Assembly (NCBI RefSeq): GCF_011193355.1
Contig: NZ_CP049780.1
Span: 793,180-857,179 of the forward strand
Length of the DNA stretch: 64,000 bases
Reading direction: 5' to 3'
DNA from: Streptomyces sp. JB150
Lineage (GTDB): Bacteria > Actinomycetota > Actinomycetes > Streptomycetales > Streptomycetaceae
Under the pieces are notes generated by a model, which worked only from the letters and a program-made list of their open reading frames with translations, was not told the DNA's origin and ran no database searches. This document shows positions 1 through 8,383 of this stretch, piece after piece (position 1 is the stretch's first letter; every line of letters begins with the position of its first letter). The position numbers and the translations under genes were made by a program.

Positions 1-2780
1 CCGGCCTGCTCACCTTCACGGCGCCGGCCGGCATGGGGAAGTCCGCGCTGCTGTCCGAAGCGCGGATCCGCGCCGCCTCTCAGGGCTTCACCGTGCTGTC
101 GGGCGGAGGCAGCGAGACGGAGCAGGAGGTGGCGTTCCGGCTCATCCGGCAGTTCGTCCAGCCCGCACTGGCGACGATGAACAACACCGAACTCCGCTCC
201 TTCCTGGGGAGTTGGTACGACATCGTCGCCACCGCTCTCGGCCTGGAGGCGACAAACGTCTCGTCCGTGCCGGACCCGACCGGGGTGCGCGACGGCCTCG
301 ACTGGGTGATGACTCGGCTCACCGTGCTGAAGAAGCCCGTCGTGCTGCTCCTGGACGATCTGCACTGGGCCGATCTGGAGTCGCTGAGCTGGCTGACCTC
401 GTTCGCCCCACGGGCCGCGGACCTTCCGCTCCTGATCATCCTCGCCTACCGACCCGACGACCTGCCGGACGAGGCCGCCCCTTTCCGCACCCTGGTGGAG
501 CGGCACACGAGCCGCCCCTACACACTGGCTCCGCTCACCGTCTCCGCCGTGGCACGGATCGTGCGAGAGGAAGTGGGCGAGAGCGCCGAGGACCAGTTCT
601 GCGAGGAGTGCTGGACGGTCACCAGCGGCAACCCCTTCGAGACCGTCGAACTCGCCATCAGGCTCGGCGAGCGGAACCTGCGGGGCACCGAGGCCGACCT
701 GCCCGCCATGCGGAACCTCGCCGCCGCCGTCAAGGGACCGGGCATCGTCGAGCGCCTGCGGGCTCTCGGCACATCAACCCGCCGTTTCGCACACGCGGCG
801 GCCATCCTGGGCGCCCCGTTCTCCCCGCGGCTGGCCGCCGACCTCGCCGTGGTCGGGGAGACCCAGGCCACCCATTCGATCGAGAAGCTGCGCGCGGCGC
901 GCTTCGTGGCGGAGGGCGAGAACCCTGACGGCAGCCTGGATTTCGTCCACCCGATCATCGCCACGGCGATCTACCGGGACGTCCCCGACGGCCTGCGGGG
1001 CGGCATGCACAACGCCGCCGCGGTGGCCATCCGGACGGCGGGGTACGGCATCACCGCCGCCGCCCGCCACCTGCTGGAGGTGCCTTGCGAGGGCAAGCCC
1101 GAAGCGGTCGAATGGCTGCGGGAGGCGGCCCGCGAGTACCTGCGGTCCGGCGCCCCGGAGGCCGCCCGCCGTCTGCTCACCCGAGCCCTGCAGGAGCCGC
1201 CCCTTCCGGAGGACCGGGCGCCGCTGCTGCACGAACTCGCCTGCGCCACCTTCCTCATCGACCCGAGGGCCACCGTCCAGCACCTCCGTGAGGCACTGGC
1301 GGAACCCGGGATCGAACCGGAGTTGCGCGCCGCCATCGTCTTCAAGCTCAGCCAGGCCCTCGCCCACACCGACCGGATGGAGGAGGCGGCCACCCTCGCC
1401 TCCGAGGAGGCGCGACGCAGCCAGTACCACCCCCGTGTCCGGCTGCGGATGCTGGCCGACCACTTCGTGTGGAGCATGTTCCGCACCGACGAGCCCGACT
1501 CGGCAGACCGCTCCCGCAGGCTGAACAAGCTGGCCGGCAAGCTGACCGGCCGGGGTCCGGAGGAACGCTGGATCCTGGGGCTGCGGGCGTGGGACGCCCT
1601 GCTGCGCGCCGAGCGCAGGCAGTCCGTGCTGCGCTACGCCGAGGACGCGCTGCAGGGCGGCATGAGCTGGGCCGACGAGAACCGGGGTTTCGAGATCCCC
1701 GTTTCCGTCGCCCTCGTGTTCATGTACTGCGACCAGCCGCGCCGGGCCGAGGAGTTGTTCATCGACGGCATGGCCGAGTGCGAGACCAAAGGCTGGCGCG
1801 GCTCTCATCTGGCCGTCGGCCAGACTCTGTTCGGCTACATCCGCTACCGCCGGGGGAACCTGCCCGAGGCAGAACACTGGGTCCGCCAGGGGCTCCAGAC
1901 CGCGGAACGCGTCGAAGGTGCCGTCCCCGCGCAGTGGTTCGCCATCGGCATCCTCATCCAGACGCTGCTGGCCCGCGGCCGGATCGCCGCCGCCCGCCGG
2001 GTCGCCGACGAGCACCAATACGGCAAGGTGGTACCGAACGCCGTGATCTACCCGGACCCACGGACCGTGTACGCCGAACTGCTGCTGGCCGAAGGCCGGC
2101 ACGCCGAGGCCGCCCAGCTTCTGACCCGCGTCGGAGACTGGCTCGACGGTCGTGACTGGCGCAACCCCTCCTGGTGTCCGTGGCGGCTGGATCTGTCCGC
2201 CGCGCTCGCGCGGACCGCGCCGGAGCGGGCCGTGCGGGTCGCCCGGGAGGCCGTGGCGCACGCGCGGGACTTCGGTGCGGCGTCGGTGATCGGGCAGGCG
2301 CTGCGCGCCGAGGCGGAGGTGACCGGCGGGCGTGCGGCGCTAAAGCAGTACGAGGAGGCCGTGGAGCACCTGGAGCAGTCGCCGTCGGCGTACGAGCTGG
2401 CCCGCGCGCTCGTCGGGCACGGCGCCGCGTTGTCCCGTGAAGGCCGGCTGCACGACGCCGCCGACCGGCTGTACCAGGGCCTGGAGGTCGCCGTGCACTG
2501 CGGCGCGGAGGCGCTGGCCGCGCGGGCGAGGGAGGAGTTGTCGACGGCCGGGCTGCGTCCGCTGCCGCTGCGGTACGCGCAGACGGACACCCTCACCGCG
2601 CACGAGCGCCGGGCCGCGGAGCTGACCTCGCAGGGGCACGCCACCGCGGTGGTCGCCAAGGAGCTGCACCTCACCGAGCAGGGGGTGCGCCAGCTTCTCT
2701 CCGCCGTCTACCGCAAGCTGGGCACCGACCCGGCGGGCCTGACCGAGGCGCTGGAGGCGCTGCCGCGGCCACAGGTGTGA
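1..2780 (+). CDS. LuxR family ATP-binding (LAL/MalT-like) transcriptional regulator, 5' end outside window
   Basis: The reading frame is open from base 3, and the Walker A motif (APAGMGKSA, about bases 21-47) lies at the window edge, so the true start is upstream. Walker B (VVLLLDDLHWAD, about bases 340-375) marks an AAA/STAND ATPase domain. A long helical TPR-like middle follows, rich in Leu, Ala and Glu. The C-terminal HTH (LTAHERRAAELTSQGHAT through VRQLLSAVYRKLG) is a LuxR/GerE type. This is the architecture of large ATP-dependent activators in Streptomyces, which often control pathway genes; the target cannot be read here. It ends 26 bases before the 14-bp tandem repeat. The family call is firm; ligand and regulon are unknown. 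Confidence 0.93.
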   Translation, partial: GLLTFTAPAGMGKSALLSEARIRAASQGFTVLSGGGSETEQEVAFRLIRQFVQPALATMNNTELRSFLGSWYDIVATALGLEATNVSSVPDPTGVRDGLDWVMTRLTVLKKPVVLLLDDLHWADLESLSWLTSFAPRAADLPLLIILAYRPDDLPDEAAPFRTLVERHTSRPYTLAPLTVSAVARIVREEVGESAEDQFCEECWTVTSGNPFETVELAIRLGERNLRGTEADLPAMRNLAAAVKGPGIVERLRALGTSTRRFAHAAAILGAPFSPRLAADLAVVGETQATHSIEKLRAARFVAEGENPDGSLDFVHPIIATAIYRDVPDGLRGGMHNAAAVAIRTAGYGITAAARHLLEVPCEGKPEAVEWLREAAREYLRSGAPEAARRLLTRALQEPPLPEDRAPLLHELACATFLIDPRATVQHLREALAEPGIEPELRAAIVFKLSQALAHTDRMEEAATLASEEARRSQYHPRVRLRMLADHFVWSMFRTDEPDSADRSRRLNKLAGKLTGRGPEERWILGLRAWDALLRAERRQSVLRYAEDALQGGMSWADENRGFEIPVSVALVFMYCDQPRRAEELFIDGMAECETKGWRGSHLAVGQTLFGYIRYRRGNLPEAEHWVRQGLQTAERVEGAVPAQWFAIGILIQTLLARGRIAAARRVADEHQYGKVVPNAVIYPDPRTVYAELLLAEGRHAEAAQLLTRVGDWLDGRDWRNPSWCPWRLDLSAALARTAPERAVRVAREAVAHARDFGAASVIGQALRAEAEVTGGRAALKQYEEAVEHLEQSPSAYELARALVGHGAALSREGRLHDAADRLYQGLEVAVHCGAEALAARAREELSTAGLRPLPLRYAQTDTLTAHERRAAELTSQGHATAVVAKELHLTEQGVRQLLSAVYRKLGTDPAGLTEALEALPRPQV

Positions 2781-2805
2781 CGCCGGGCCGCGGGCGTACG
2801 GCTGT

Positions 2806-2931
2806 CATGCGTCCGGTTTCACGAGTCCGGTCTCATGATCCGCATGTCATGAGCCGAATCCCATGAGCCGGATCCCATGAGCCGGATCCCATGACCGGGA
2901 TCTCATGACCGGGGACTCATGAGCCGGCGAG
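2806..2931. repeat. 14-bp tandem repeat, nine units
   Basis: Units start at 2806, 2820, 2834, 2848, 2862, 2876, 2890, 2904 and 2918, exactly 14 bases apart. The consensus is CATGAGCCGGATCC. The 2862 and 2876 units are identical and the flanking ones diverge by two to five bases. The last unit runs over the stop codon and last codons of the yjbQ-like gene on the other strand. The array fills nearly all the space between two convergent genes. Confidence 0.95.
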
Positions 2932-3345
2932 GAAGCTGAGGCGCACCTGGCGGTTCGGGTTGTCCCGGTTGGTGTCGACCAGGCACACCGACTGCCAGGT
3001 ACCCAGCTCCAGTCGCCCGTTGAGCACGGGCAGGGTGGCGTGCGGCGGCACGATGGCGGGCAGGACGTGGTCGCGGCCGTGGCCGGGGCTGCCGTGGCGG
3101 TGCTGCCAGCGGTCGTCGGCGGGCAGGAGGGTGTGCAGGGCGGTGAGCAGGTCGTCGTCGCTGCCCGCGCCGGTCTCGATGATGGCGATGCCGGCGGTGG
3201 CGTGCGGGACGAAGACGTTGAGGAGACCGTCGCGTCCGGCGGCCGCCTCGCCGAGGAAGGCCTCGCAGTCGCGGGTGAGGTCGACGACGGTCTCCTCGGA
3301 GCCGGAGGTGATGTGCAGCACTCGGGTGGTGAACGCGTCTGACAT
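2917..3345 (-). CDS. YjbQ family protein (UPF0047)
   Basis: This 142-residue protein carries the family landmarks: VFVPHATAGIAIIETG near residue 46, then HRHGSPGHGRDHVLPAIV, and the C-terminal GTWQSVCLVDTNRDN. YjbQ proteins form small trimers. Some have a reported thiamine-phosphate-synthase-like activity, but the cellular role is unsettled. ATG at 3345 is preferred because a GGGGA stretch sits five bases upstream; an ATG at 3354 would add three residues. The gene diverges from the FAD oxidoreductase across about 160 bases. Its last codons and stop overlap the final unit of the 14-bp repeat, so repeat changes could alter the C-terminus. Confidence 0.9.
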   Translation of the reverse strand: MSDAFTTRVLHITSGSEETVVDLTRDCEAFLGEAAAGRDGLLNVFVPHATAGIAIIETGAGSDDDLLTALHTLLPADDRWQHRHGSPGHGRDHVLPAIVPPHATLPVLNGRLELGTWQSVCLVDTNRDNPNRQVRLSFLAGS

Positions 3346-3506
3346 GGTCCCCATCCTGTCCCATCGGGCCCGCGGCCGGGCGCACCGGGCGTTCGCGCCG
3401 GGCAGCGGCGCGGGAGAGCCTGCGGAGAGACCGGCGGGAAGAGGCGCGGGAGACCAGCGGGCGCAGCTGCGGGAAGATCCGTGTCCTCGGTGCTGTTGAC
3501 AGCGGC

Positions 3507-4586
3507 GTGGACAGCACGCGCGAGGTCGAGGTAGTCGTCATAGGCGCCGGTCAGGCCGGTCTGGCCGGCGCCTTCCATCTGCGCCGGTCCGGGTTGGTGC
3601 CGGACCGCGACTTCGTGGTGCTGGACCACTCCCCCGGTCCGGGCGGGGCGTGGCAGTTCCGGTGGCCCTCACTGACGTACGGCAAGGTGCACGGGATGCA
3701 CGCGCTGCCGGGCATGGAGCTGACGGGGGCGGACGGCGGGCGGCCGTCGGCCGAGGTGATCGCCGAGTACTTCGCGACGTACGAGCGGACGTTCGATCTG
3801 CGGGTGCGGCGGCCCGTGGACGTGCGCGCCGTGCGGGAGGGGCCTGGCGGGCGGCTGCTGGTGGAGTCCTCGGCGGGGACCTGGGCGGCCCGGGCCCTGA
3901 TCAACGCGACCGGTACCTGGGACCGCCCCTTCTGGCCGCGCTACCCGGGCCAGGAGACGTTCCGCGGGCGGCAGTTGCACACCGCGCAGTATCCGGGGCC
4001 GGAGGAGTTCGCGGGGCTGCGGGTGATCGTGGTGGGCGGCGGTGCGTCGGGGACGCAGCATCTGCTGGAGATCGCGCCGTACGCGGCGTCCACCACGTGG
4101 GTGACGCGCCGGCCGCCGGTCTACCGGGAGGGGCCGTTCGACGAGAACGCGGGCCGCGCGGCGGTCGCGCTGGTGGAGGAGCGGGTGCGGCGAGGGCTGC
4201 CGCCGCGGAGCGTGGTGTCGGTCACCGGGCTGCCGCTGACCGACGCGATCCGGCAGGGGCTGGCGGACGGGGTCCTGGACCGGCAGCCGATGTTCGAGCG
4301 GATCACCCCCGACGGGGTGGCCTGGGCGGACGGGCGGCAGGTGGAGGCGGACGTCATCCTGTGGGCGACCGGGTTCCGGCCCGCGATCGACCATCTCGCG
4401 CCGCTGCGGCTGCGTGAGCCGGGCGGTGGCATCCGGCTGGAGGGCACGCGCGCGGTCGCCGATCCTCGGATCCATCTGGTGGGGTACGGGCCGTCGGCGA
4501 GCACCATCGGCGCCAACCGGGCGGGGCGTGCGGCCGTGCGGGACATCAGGCGGCTGCTGGCCGGGGAGCCGGTCGCCGCGGCGTGA
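3507..4586 (+). CDS. FAD-dependent monooxygenase-like NAD(P)-binding oxidoreductase
   Basis: The 359-residue product starts at GTG 3507. It has an N-terminal FAD-binding Rossmann motif (GAGQAG, residues 13-18) and a second NAD(P)H-binding motif (GGGASG, residues 177-182). Between them lies a sequence like the FMO/Baeyer-Villiger fingerprint (FRGRQLHTAQY, residues 152-162). The C-terminal ATGF motif (LWATGFRPAID) is also typical. This is the CzcO/TrkA-annotated flavoprotein group. It would use FAD and NADPH to oxidise an unknown small substrate or move electrons. It converges on the MltG-like gene with a 12-base gap, so they may share termination. The class is firm; the substrate is not predictable. 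Confidence 0.9.
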   Translation: MDSTREVEVVVIGAGQAGLAGAFHLRRSGLVPDRDFVVLDHSPGPGGAWQFRWPSLTYGKVHGMHALPGMELTGADGGRPSAEVIAEYFATYERTFDLRVRRPVDVRAVREGPGGRLLVESSAGTWAARALINATGTWDRPFWPRYPGQETFRGRQLHTAQYPGPEEFAGLRVIVVGGGASGTQHLLEIAPYAASTTWVTRRPPVYREGPFDENAGRAAVALVEERVRRGLPPRSVVSVTGLPLTDAIRQGLADGVLDRQPMFERITPDGVAWADGRQVEADVILWATGFRPAIDHLAPLRLREPGGGIRLEGTRAVADPRIHLVGYGPSASTIGANRAGRAAVRDIRRLLAGEPVAAA

Positions 4587-4598
4587 TGTCCCGTCGCG

Positions 4599-5444
4599 TC
4601 AGCGCACCGGGCTCTGGCTCTGGCTCTTCTGCTGGGCGTTGAACTCGGCGACGTTGCGCTGGTGCTCGGCGTAGTCGGCGGTGAAGCGGGTGTCGCCCGG
4701 CTTGACCGTGACGAAGTACAGCCAGTCGCCCGGCGTCGGGCTGATCGCGGCACGCACCGCCTCCTCGCCCGGGTTGTCGATCGGCGTGGGCGGCAGGCCC
4801 ATCCGCTGGTAGGAGTTGTAGGGGCTGTCGATGCGGGTGTCGTCCAGGGTGGTCTTGAGGGTGGCCCGGTTCAGCGCGTAGTTGATGGTGGAGTCCATCT
4901 GCAGCGGCATACCGCGCTCCAGCCGGTTGAAGATCACCCGGGCCACCTTGCCCATGTCCTCCTTGGTGGCGGCCTCGGCCTGGACGATGCTGGCGATGGT
5001 GACGGCCTGGTAGACGTTCATGGCGTTGCGCTGGGCGCCGGCGGCGAACGGTGCGCCGTTGAACTTCTTGTTCGCGGTGTCGACCATCGCCGTCAGCAGC
5101 GCCTCGGGGGTGGTGCCCTCGGCCAGGGGGTACGTCGCCGGGAAGAGGTAGCCCTCCGGGTTGCCCTCGGCGTCGAGCGGCAGCTTGAGGCTGGCCTTGG
5201 CCAGCGACTTCTTGGTGGTGCCCGCGGGCAGTTCGAGGGCCTTGTCGACGGCCTCGTAGACCTGGGCGGCGCGCCAGCCCTCGGGGATGACCAGAGCGGC
5301 GGGCTTCTTCTCCTCCTCGTCCTGGAGGGTCAGCAGCGGCACCGCCACGGCGGTGCCGGCCACGACGGCTCCGGTCGCGATGAGGGCCATGCGGCCTCGG
5401 CGCGTCAGTCGGATCGTGCTCCGTGACGGAGTGTTCGTCTGCAT
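4599..5444 (-). CDS. MltG/YceG-like endolytic murein transglycosylase, short form
   Basis: The 281-residue protein has a positively charged cytoplasmic start (RLTRRGR) and one membrane helix at about residues 19-40. A YceG domain follows: EGYLFPATY (97-105), SIVQAEA with a conserved Glu at 157, and NRLERGMPLQMDSTINYA (173-190). MltG cleaves nascent peptidoglycan strands at the outer membrane face and sets glycan length. It is shorter than the E. coli enzyme (about 340 residues) and lacks a long cytoplasmic tail. Streptomycetes usually also carry a much larger MltG elsewhere, so this is probably an accessory copy. It is transcribed towards the FAD oxidoreductase gene. Confidence 0.88.
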   Translation of the reverse strand: MQTNTPSRSTIRLTRRGRMALIATGAVVAGTAVAVPLLTLQDEEEKKPAALVIPEGWRAAQVYEAVDKALELPAGTTKKSLAKASLKLPLDAEGNPEGYLFPATYPLAEGTTPEALLTAMVDTANKKFNGAPFAAGAQRNAMNVYQAVTIASIVQAEAATKEDMGKVARVIFNRLERGMPLQMDSTINYALNRATLKTTLDDTRIDSPYNSYQRMGLPPTPIDNPGEEAVRAAISPTPGDWLYFVTVKPGDTRFTADYAEHQRNVAEFNAQQKSQSQSPVR

Positions 5445-5512
5445 GCGGGCACGGTAACCCGCATACCGTCACAAACCCGGCATATTCTCAGCTTGTCGGC
5501 TCTCATCGCCCG

Positions 5513-7321
5513 TCATCGCGCCCGGGACGGTTCCAGTTGCGCGTCCCGGCGGACCAGTGCGGCGTAGCGGCCCCGAAGCGCCAGCAGTTCCTCGTGCGTA
5601 CCCCGTTCGACCGCGCGGCCGGAGTCGAGGACCACGATCTGGTCGGCGCCCCGGACGGTCGACAGCCGGTGGGCGATGGTGAGGGTGGTGCGGCCCGCCG
5701 AGAGCGCGTCGATCGCCTGCTGCACCGCGTGCTCGGTGCCGGTGTCCAGGGCGCTGGTCGCCTCGTCGAGGATCAGCACCGGCGGGTCGCGCAGGATGGT
5801 CCGGGCGATGGCCAGGCGCTGCTTCTCGCCGCCGGAGAAGCGGTGGCCGCGCTCGCCGACCACGGTGTCGTACCCGTCGGGCAGGGCGGCGATGTGATCG
5901 TGGATCTGGGCGGCGCGGGCCGCCGCGTGCAGTTCCTCGTCGGTGGCGTCGGGCTTGGCGAAGCGCAGGTTCTCGGCGACGGTCGCGTGGAAGAGGTACG
6001 TCTCCTGGGAGACGACGCCGACCGCGCGGGCGAGGGTGTCGAAGTCCAGGTCGCGCACGTCGACGCCGTCCAGGGTGACCCGGCCGCCCGTGACGTCGTA
6101 CAGCCGCGGCACGAGATAGCCCAGGGTGGACTTGCCGGCGCCGGTCGGCCCGACGATGGCGAGGCTGCCGCCCGCCGGGACGATGAGGTCGATGCCGTCG
6201 AGCACGGGCGCACCCTCGTCGTCGTAGCGGAACTCGACGTTCTCGAAGCGGACCTCGCCCTTGACCTTGTCGAGGCGGATCGGGCGGTCCCGCTCGGTGA
6301 TGTCTATCGGGAGGTCGAGGTATTCGAAGATGCGCTGGAAGAGCGCGAGCGAGGTCTGGATCTGGACGCCGGTGCCGAGCAAACTTACCGTCGGGCGGAA
6401 CAGGCCCTGCTGGAGCGAGACGAAGGCGACGATCGTGCCGAGCGAGACGTCCGGGCCGCCGAGGGCGAGGGCGAGGCCGGCCGTCCAGTAGATGACGGCG
6501 GGCAGCGCGGCCATGACGATGGTGATGACCGCCATCCGCCAGCGGCCCGCCATGTTGGAGCGCACCTCCAGCTCGACCAGGCGCTCGGACTCGTCGGCGA
6601 ACGTCTTCGTCAGTGACTCGGCGCGGCCCATGGTGCGGCCGAGCAGGATGCCGCTGACCGAGAGGGACTCGGTGACCGTGGCGGCCATGGTCGCCATCTG
6701 TTTCTGGCGCTGGGTGGTGATCCTGCGGCGTTCGTTGCCTACCCGGCGGCTGATCCAGACGAAGACCGGCAGCAGGAGCAGTGAGACGACCGTCAGCCGC
6801 CAGTCCAGGGCGAGCATGGCGACGATCGTCGCCGTGACGCCCGTGAGGTTGGAGACCAGCGAGGTCGCGGTGGAGGTGACGGTGGCCTGCATCCCGCCGA
6901 TGTCGTTGGCGATGCGCGACTGGACCTCGCCGGTGCGGGTGCGCGTGAAGAACGCCAGCGACATGCGCTGCAGGCGGCCGTAGACCGCGGTGCGCAGATC
7001 GTGCATGACGCGCTGGCCGACGGTCGTGGAGATCAGCGTCTGGAGCACACCGAAGACGCTGGTGAGGACGGCGCTGAGGATCATGCCGAGGGCGAGCAGG
7101 GTGAGCAGGCCGGTGCGCCGCTCGGGGATCGCGACGTCGAGGATCGCCTTCAGCAGGAAGGGCGTGGCCACCGAGACCACGGAGGAGGCCGCGACGAGCA
7201 GGCCGACGACGGTCAGCCGGCCGCGGTAGGGGCGGAACAGCGCGAGGATGCGGCGCACCTGCCGGGGCTGTTCCTTGGCGTCGGCGGGCGGGCTCCAGTG
7301 GGGTTCGTTGTCGGGATGCAT
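5513..7321 (-). CDS. ABC exporter, fused permease and ATPase
   Basis: This 602-residue full-length half-transporter has a six-helix type I exporter domain over roughly residues 30-320. The C-terminal ATPase has Walker A GPTGAGKST (about 391-399), signature FSGGEKQRLAIA, Walker B VLILDEATSALD and the switch histidine in TIAHRLSTV. All catalytic motifs are intact, so it can act as a homodimer exporting a drug, lipid or peptide. It diverges from the MarR gene at 7450 across an unusually AT-rich stretch of about 130 bases. That arrangement suggests MarR controls the pump. Confidence 0.93.
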   Translation of the reverse strand: MHPDNEPHWSPPADAKEQPRQVRRILALFRPYRGRLTVVGLLVAASSVVSVATPFLLKAILDVAIPERRTGLLTLLALGMILSAVLTSVFGVLQTLISTTVGQRVMHDLRTAVYGRLQRMSLAFFTRTRTGEVQSRIANDIGGMQATVTSTATSLVSNLTGVTATIVAMLALDWRLTVVSLLLLPVFVWISRRVGNERRRITTQRQKQMATMAATVTESLSVSGILLGRTMGRAESLTKTFADESERLVELEVRSNMAGRWRMAVITIVMAALPAVIYWTAGLALALGGPDVSLGTIVAFVSLQQGLFRPTVSLLGTGVQIQTSLALFQRIFEYLDLPIDITERDRPIRLDKVKGEVRFENVEFRYDDEGAPVLDGIDLIVPAGGSLAIVGPTGAGKSTLGYLVPRLYDVTGGRVTLDGVDVRDLDFDTLARAVGVVSQETYLFHATVAENLRFAKPDATDEELHAAARAAQIHDHIAALPDGYDTVVGERGHRFSGGEKQRLAIARTILRDPPVLILDEATSALDTGTEHAVQQAIDALSAGRTTLTIAHRLSTVRGADQIVVLDSGRAVERGTHEELLALRGRYAALVRRDAQLEPSRAR

Positions 7322-7400
7322 GGCTCCTACGGGAGGTGGGCGGCGGGTGGTGGGTGATGGGCGGTGCGGCCCGCCGGGGCGAGCGATTGAGGATCGTAGC

Positions 7401-7425
7401 TCATTGTTACCTATACTCAGAATGA
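7401..7425. promoter_or_regulatory. Candidate MarR operator/promoter between exporter and MarR genes
   Basis: TCATT at 7401-7405 and AATGA at 7421-7425 form the arms of an imperfect 25-base inverted repeat in an AT-rich island. A TATACT hexamer (7412-7417) inside it resembles a -10 box reading towards marR. MarR regulators commonly bind such sites between divergent genes. The inner positions are only partly symmetric, so this is a candidate. Confidence 0.4.
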
Positions 7426-7449
7426 ACGGTGTCCTGATATTGTTCCCGT

Positions 7450-7899
7450 ATGACCACCCCAGATTCCGAGGGCCTGCTCGCCGAGCAGCTGCTGCGGCTC
7501 ACCCGCCGGGTGCACCGCATCCAGAAGCGCCATCTGGAGCAGCGCGGCCTGGGCATCACTCCTGCCCAGTCGCGCCTGCTGCGCACCCTCGCGCACTACG
7601 GCTCGCCGCCCCGCATGGCCGACCTCGCCGAGCGCCTGGAGGTCGTGCCGCGCGCCGTGACCACGCTGGTCGACGGGCTGGAGGCGAGCGGGAAGGTGCG
7701 CCGGGTGCCGGATCCGGCGAACCGCCGGGTGATCCGCATAGAGCTCACGGACGACGGCCGCGAGGCACTGCGCGAGCTGCACGGGGCGCGGCACTCGGCG
7801 GCGCAGGAGATTCTGGCGCCGCTGACGGGCGATCAGCGGTCGGTGCTGGAGGGGTTGCTGGACACGCTGGTGGACGGGGCCGGCGAGCGCGGTTGCTGA
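7450..7899 (+). CDS. MarR family transcriptional regulator
   Basis: The 149-residue protein has the MarR winged-helix fold. ITPAQSRLLRTLAHYGSP begins the domain, RMADLAERLEVVPRAVTTLVDGLE is the recognition region, and the wing has the usual DPANRRVIRIELTDDG pattern. It probably dimerises and represses the divergent exporter gene at 5513-7321 until a small ligand binds. No strong Shine-Dalgarno sequence precedes ATG 7450, and a TATACT box lies only about 33 bases upstream, so the message may have a very short leader. No in-frame alternative start looks better. Confidence 0.92.
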   Translation: MTTPDSEGLLAEQLLRLTRRVHRIQKRHLEQRGLGITPAQSRLLRTLAHYGSPPRMADLAERLEVVPRAVTTLVDGLEASGKVRRVPDPANRRVIRIELTDDGREALRELHGARHSAAQEILAPLTGDQRSVLEGLLDTLVDGAGERGC

Positions 7900-8383
7900 A
7901 ATTTCGCGGAGCGGATGCGAGGAGCGGAGAACGGGGAGCGGAGAGCAGGGAGCGGGGGCGGCTAACGGGGGGGGGAGAACGGGGAGCGGGGAGCGGGAAG
8001 GCCGCTGACGCGCCCGCCCCACCGGACGCTCCCGACCGTGCCCTCACCCCGACCGCGTCCTCGCGCTCATCGAGGCCCCGACCGTGCACCGACGGATCGA
8101 CGCCCGCTGAAGGCTGGCCCCTCACCGGAAGGCCGGCCGTTGAGGTGCGGAGGATCTTGACGCCGCCGAAGCGGAGGCAGCCGGGACGGTCGTACTGACG
8201 GCCCTTCACCGTGCCGTCGAGGCGCACGACGAGGCACCCAGGGTCGTGCGCCGGCGTTCATCCGGCCGGATTCGCGCGTTCTGTGCGGTCCCGTGGAAAA
8301 CCGTTTGCTCTTGACCATGTCCCGCGGCGAACCTGTCACGGCTTGCTGCCGCCGTTCATCCCTGACCGAGCCCCTGGGACGTC
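7900..8383. other. Gene-poor spacer with purine-rich degenerate repeat and G9 tract
   Basis: From about 7908 to 8000 the + strand is a purine-rich array of GGAGCGG-type words (units such as GAACGGGGAGCGG) that includes a run of nine G at 7967-7975. The rest, to the exporter gene start at 8384, has no convincing gene. A minus-strand reading of 8080-8227 (beginning MRLDGTVKGRQYDRPG) looks protein-like but short, and could be the remnant of a lost gene. Confidence 0.5.
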
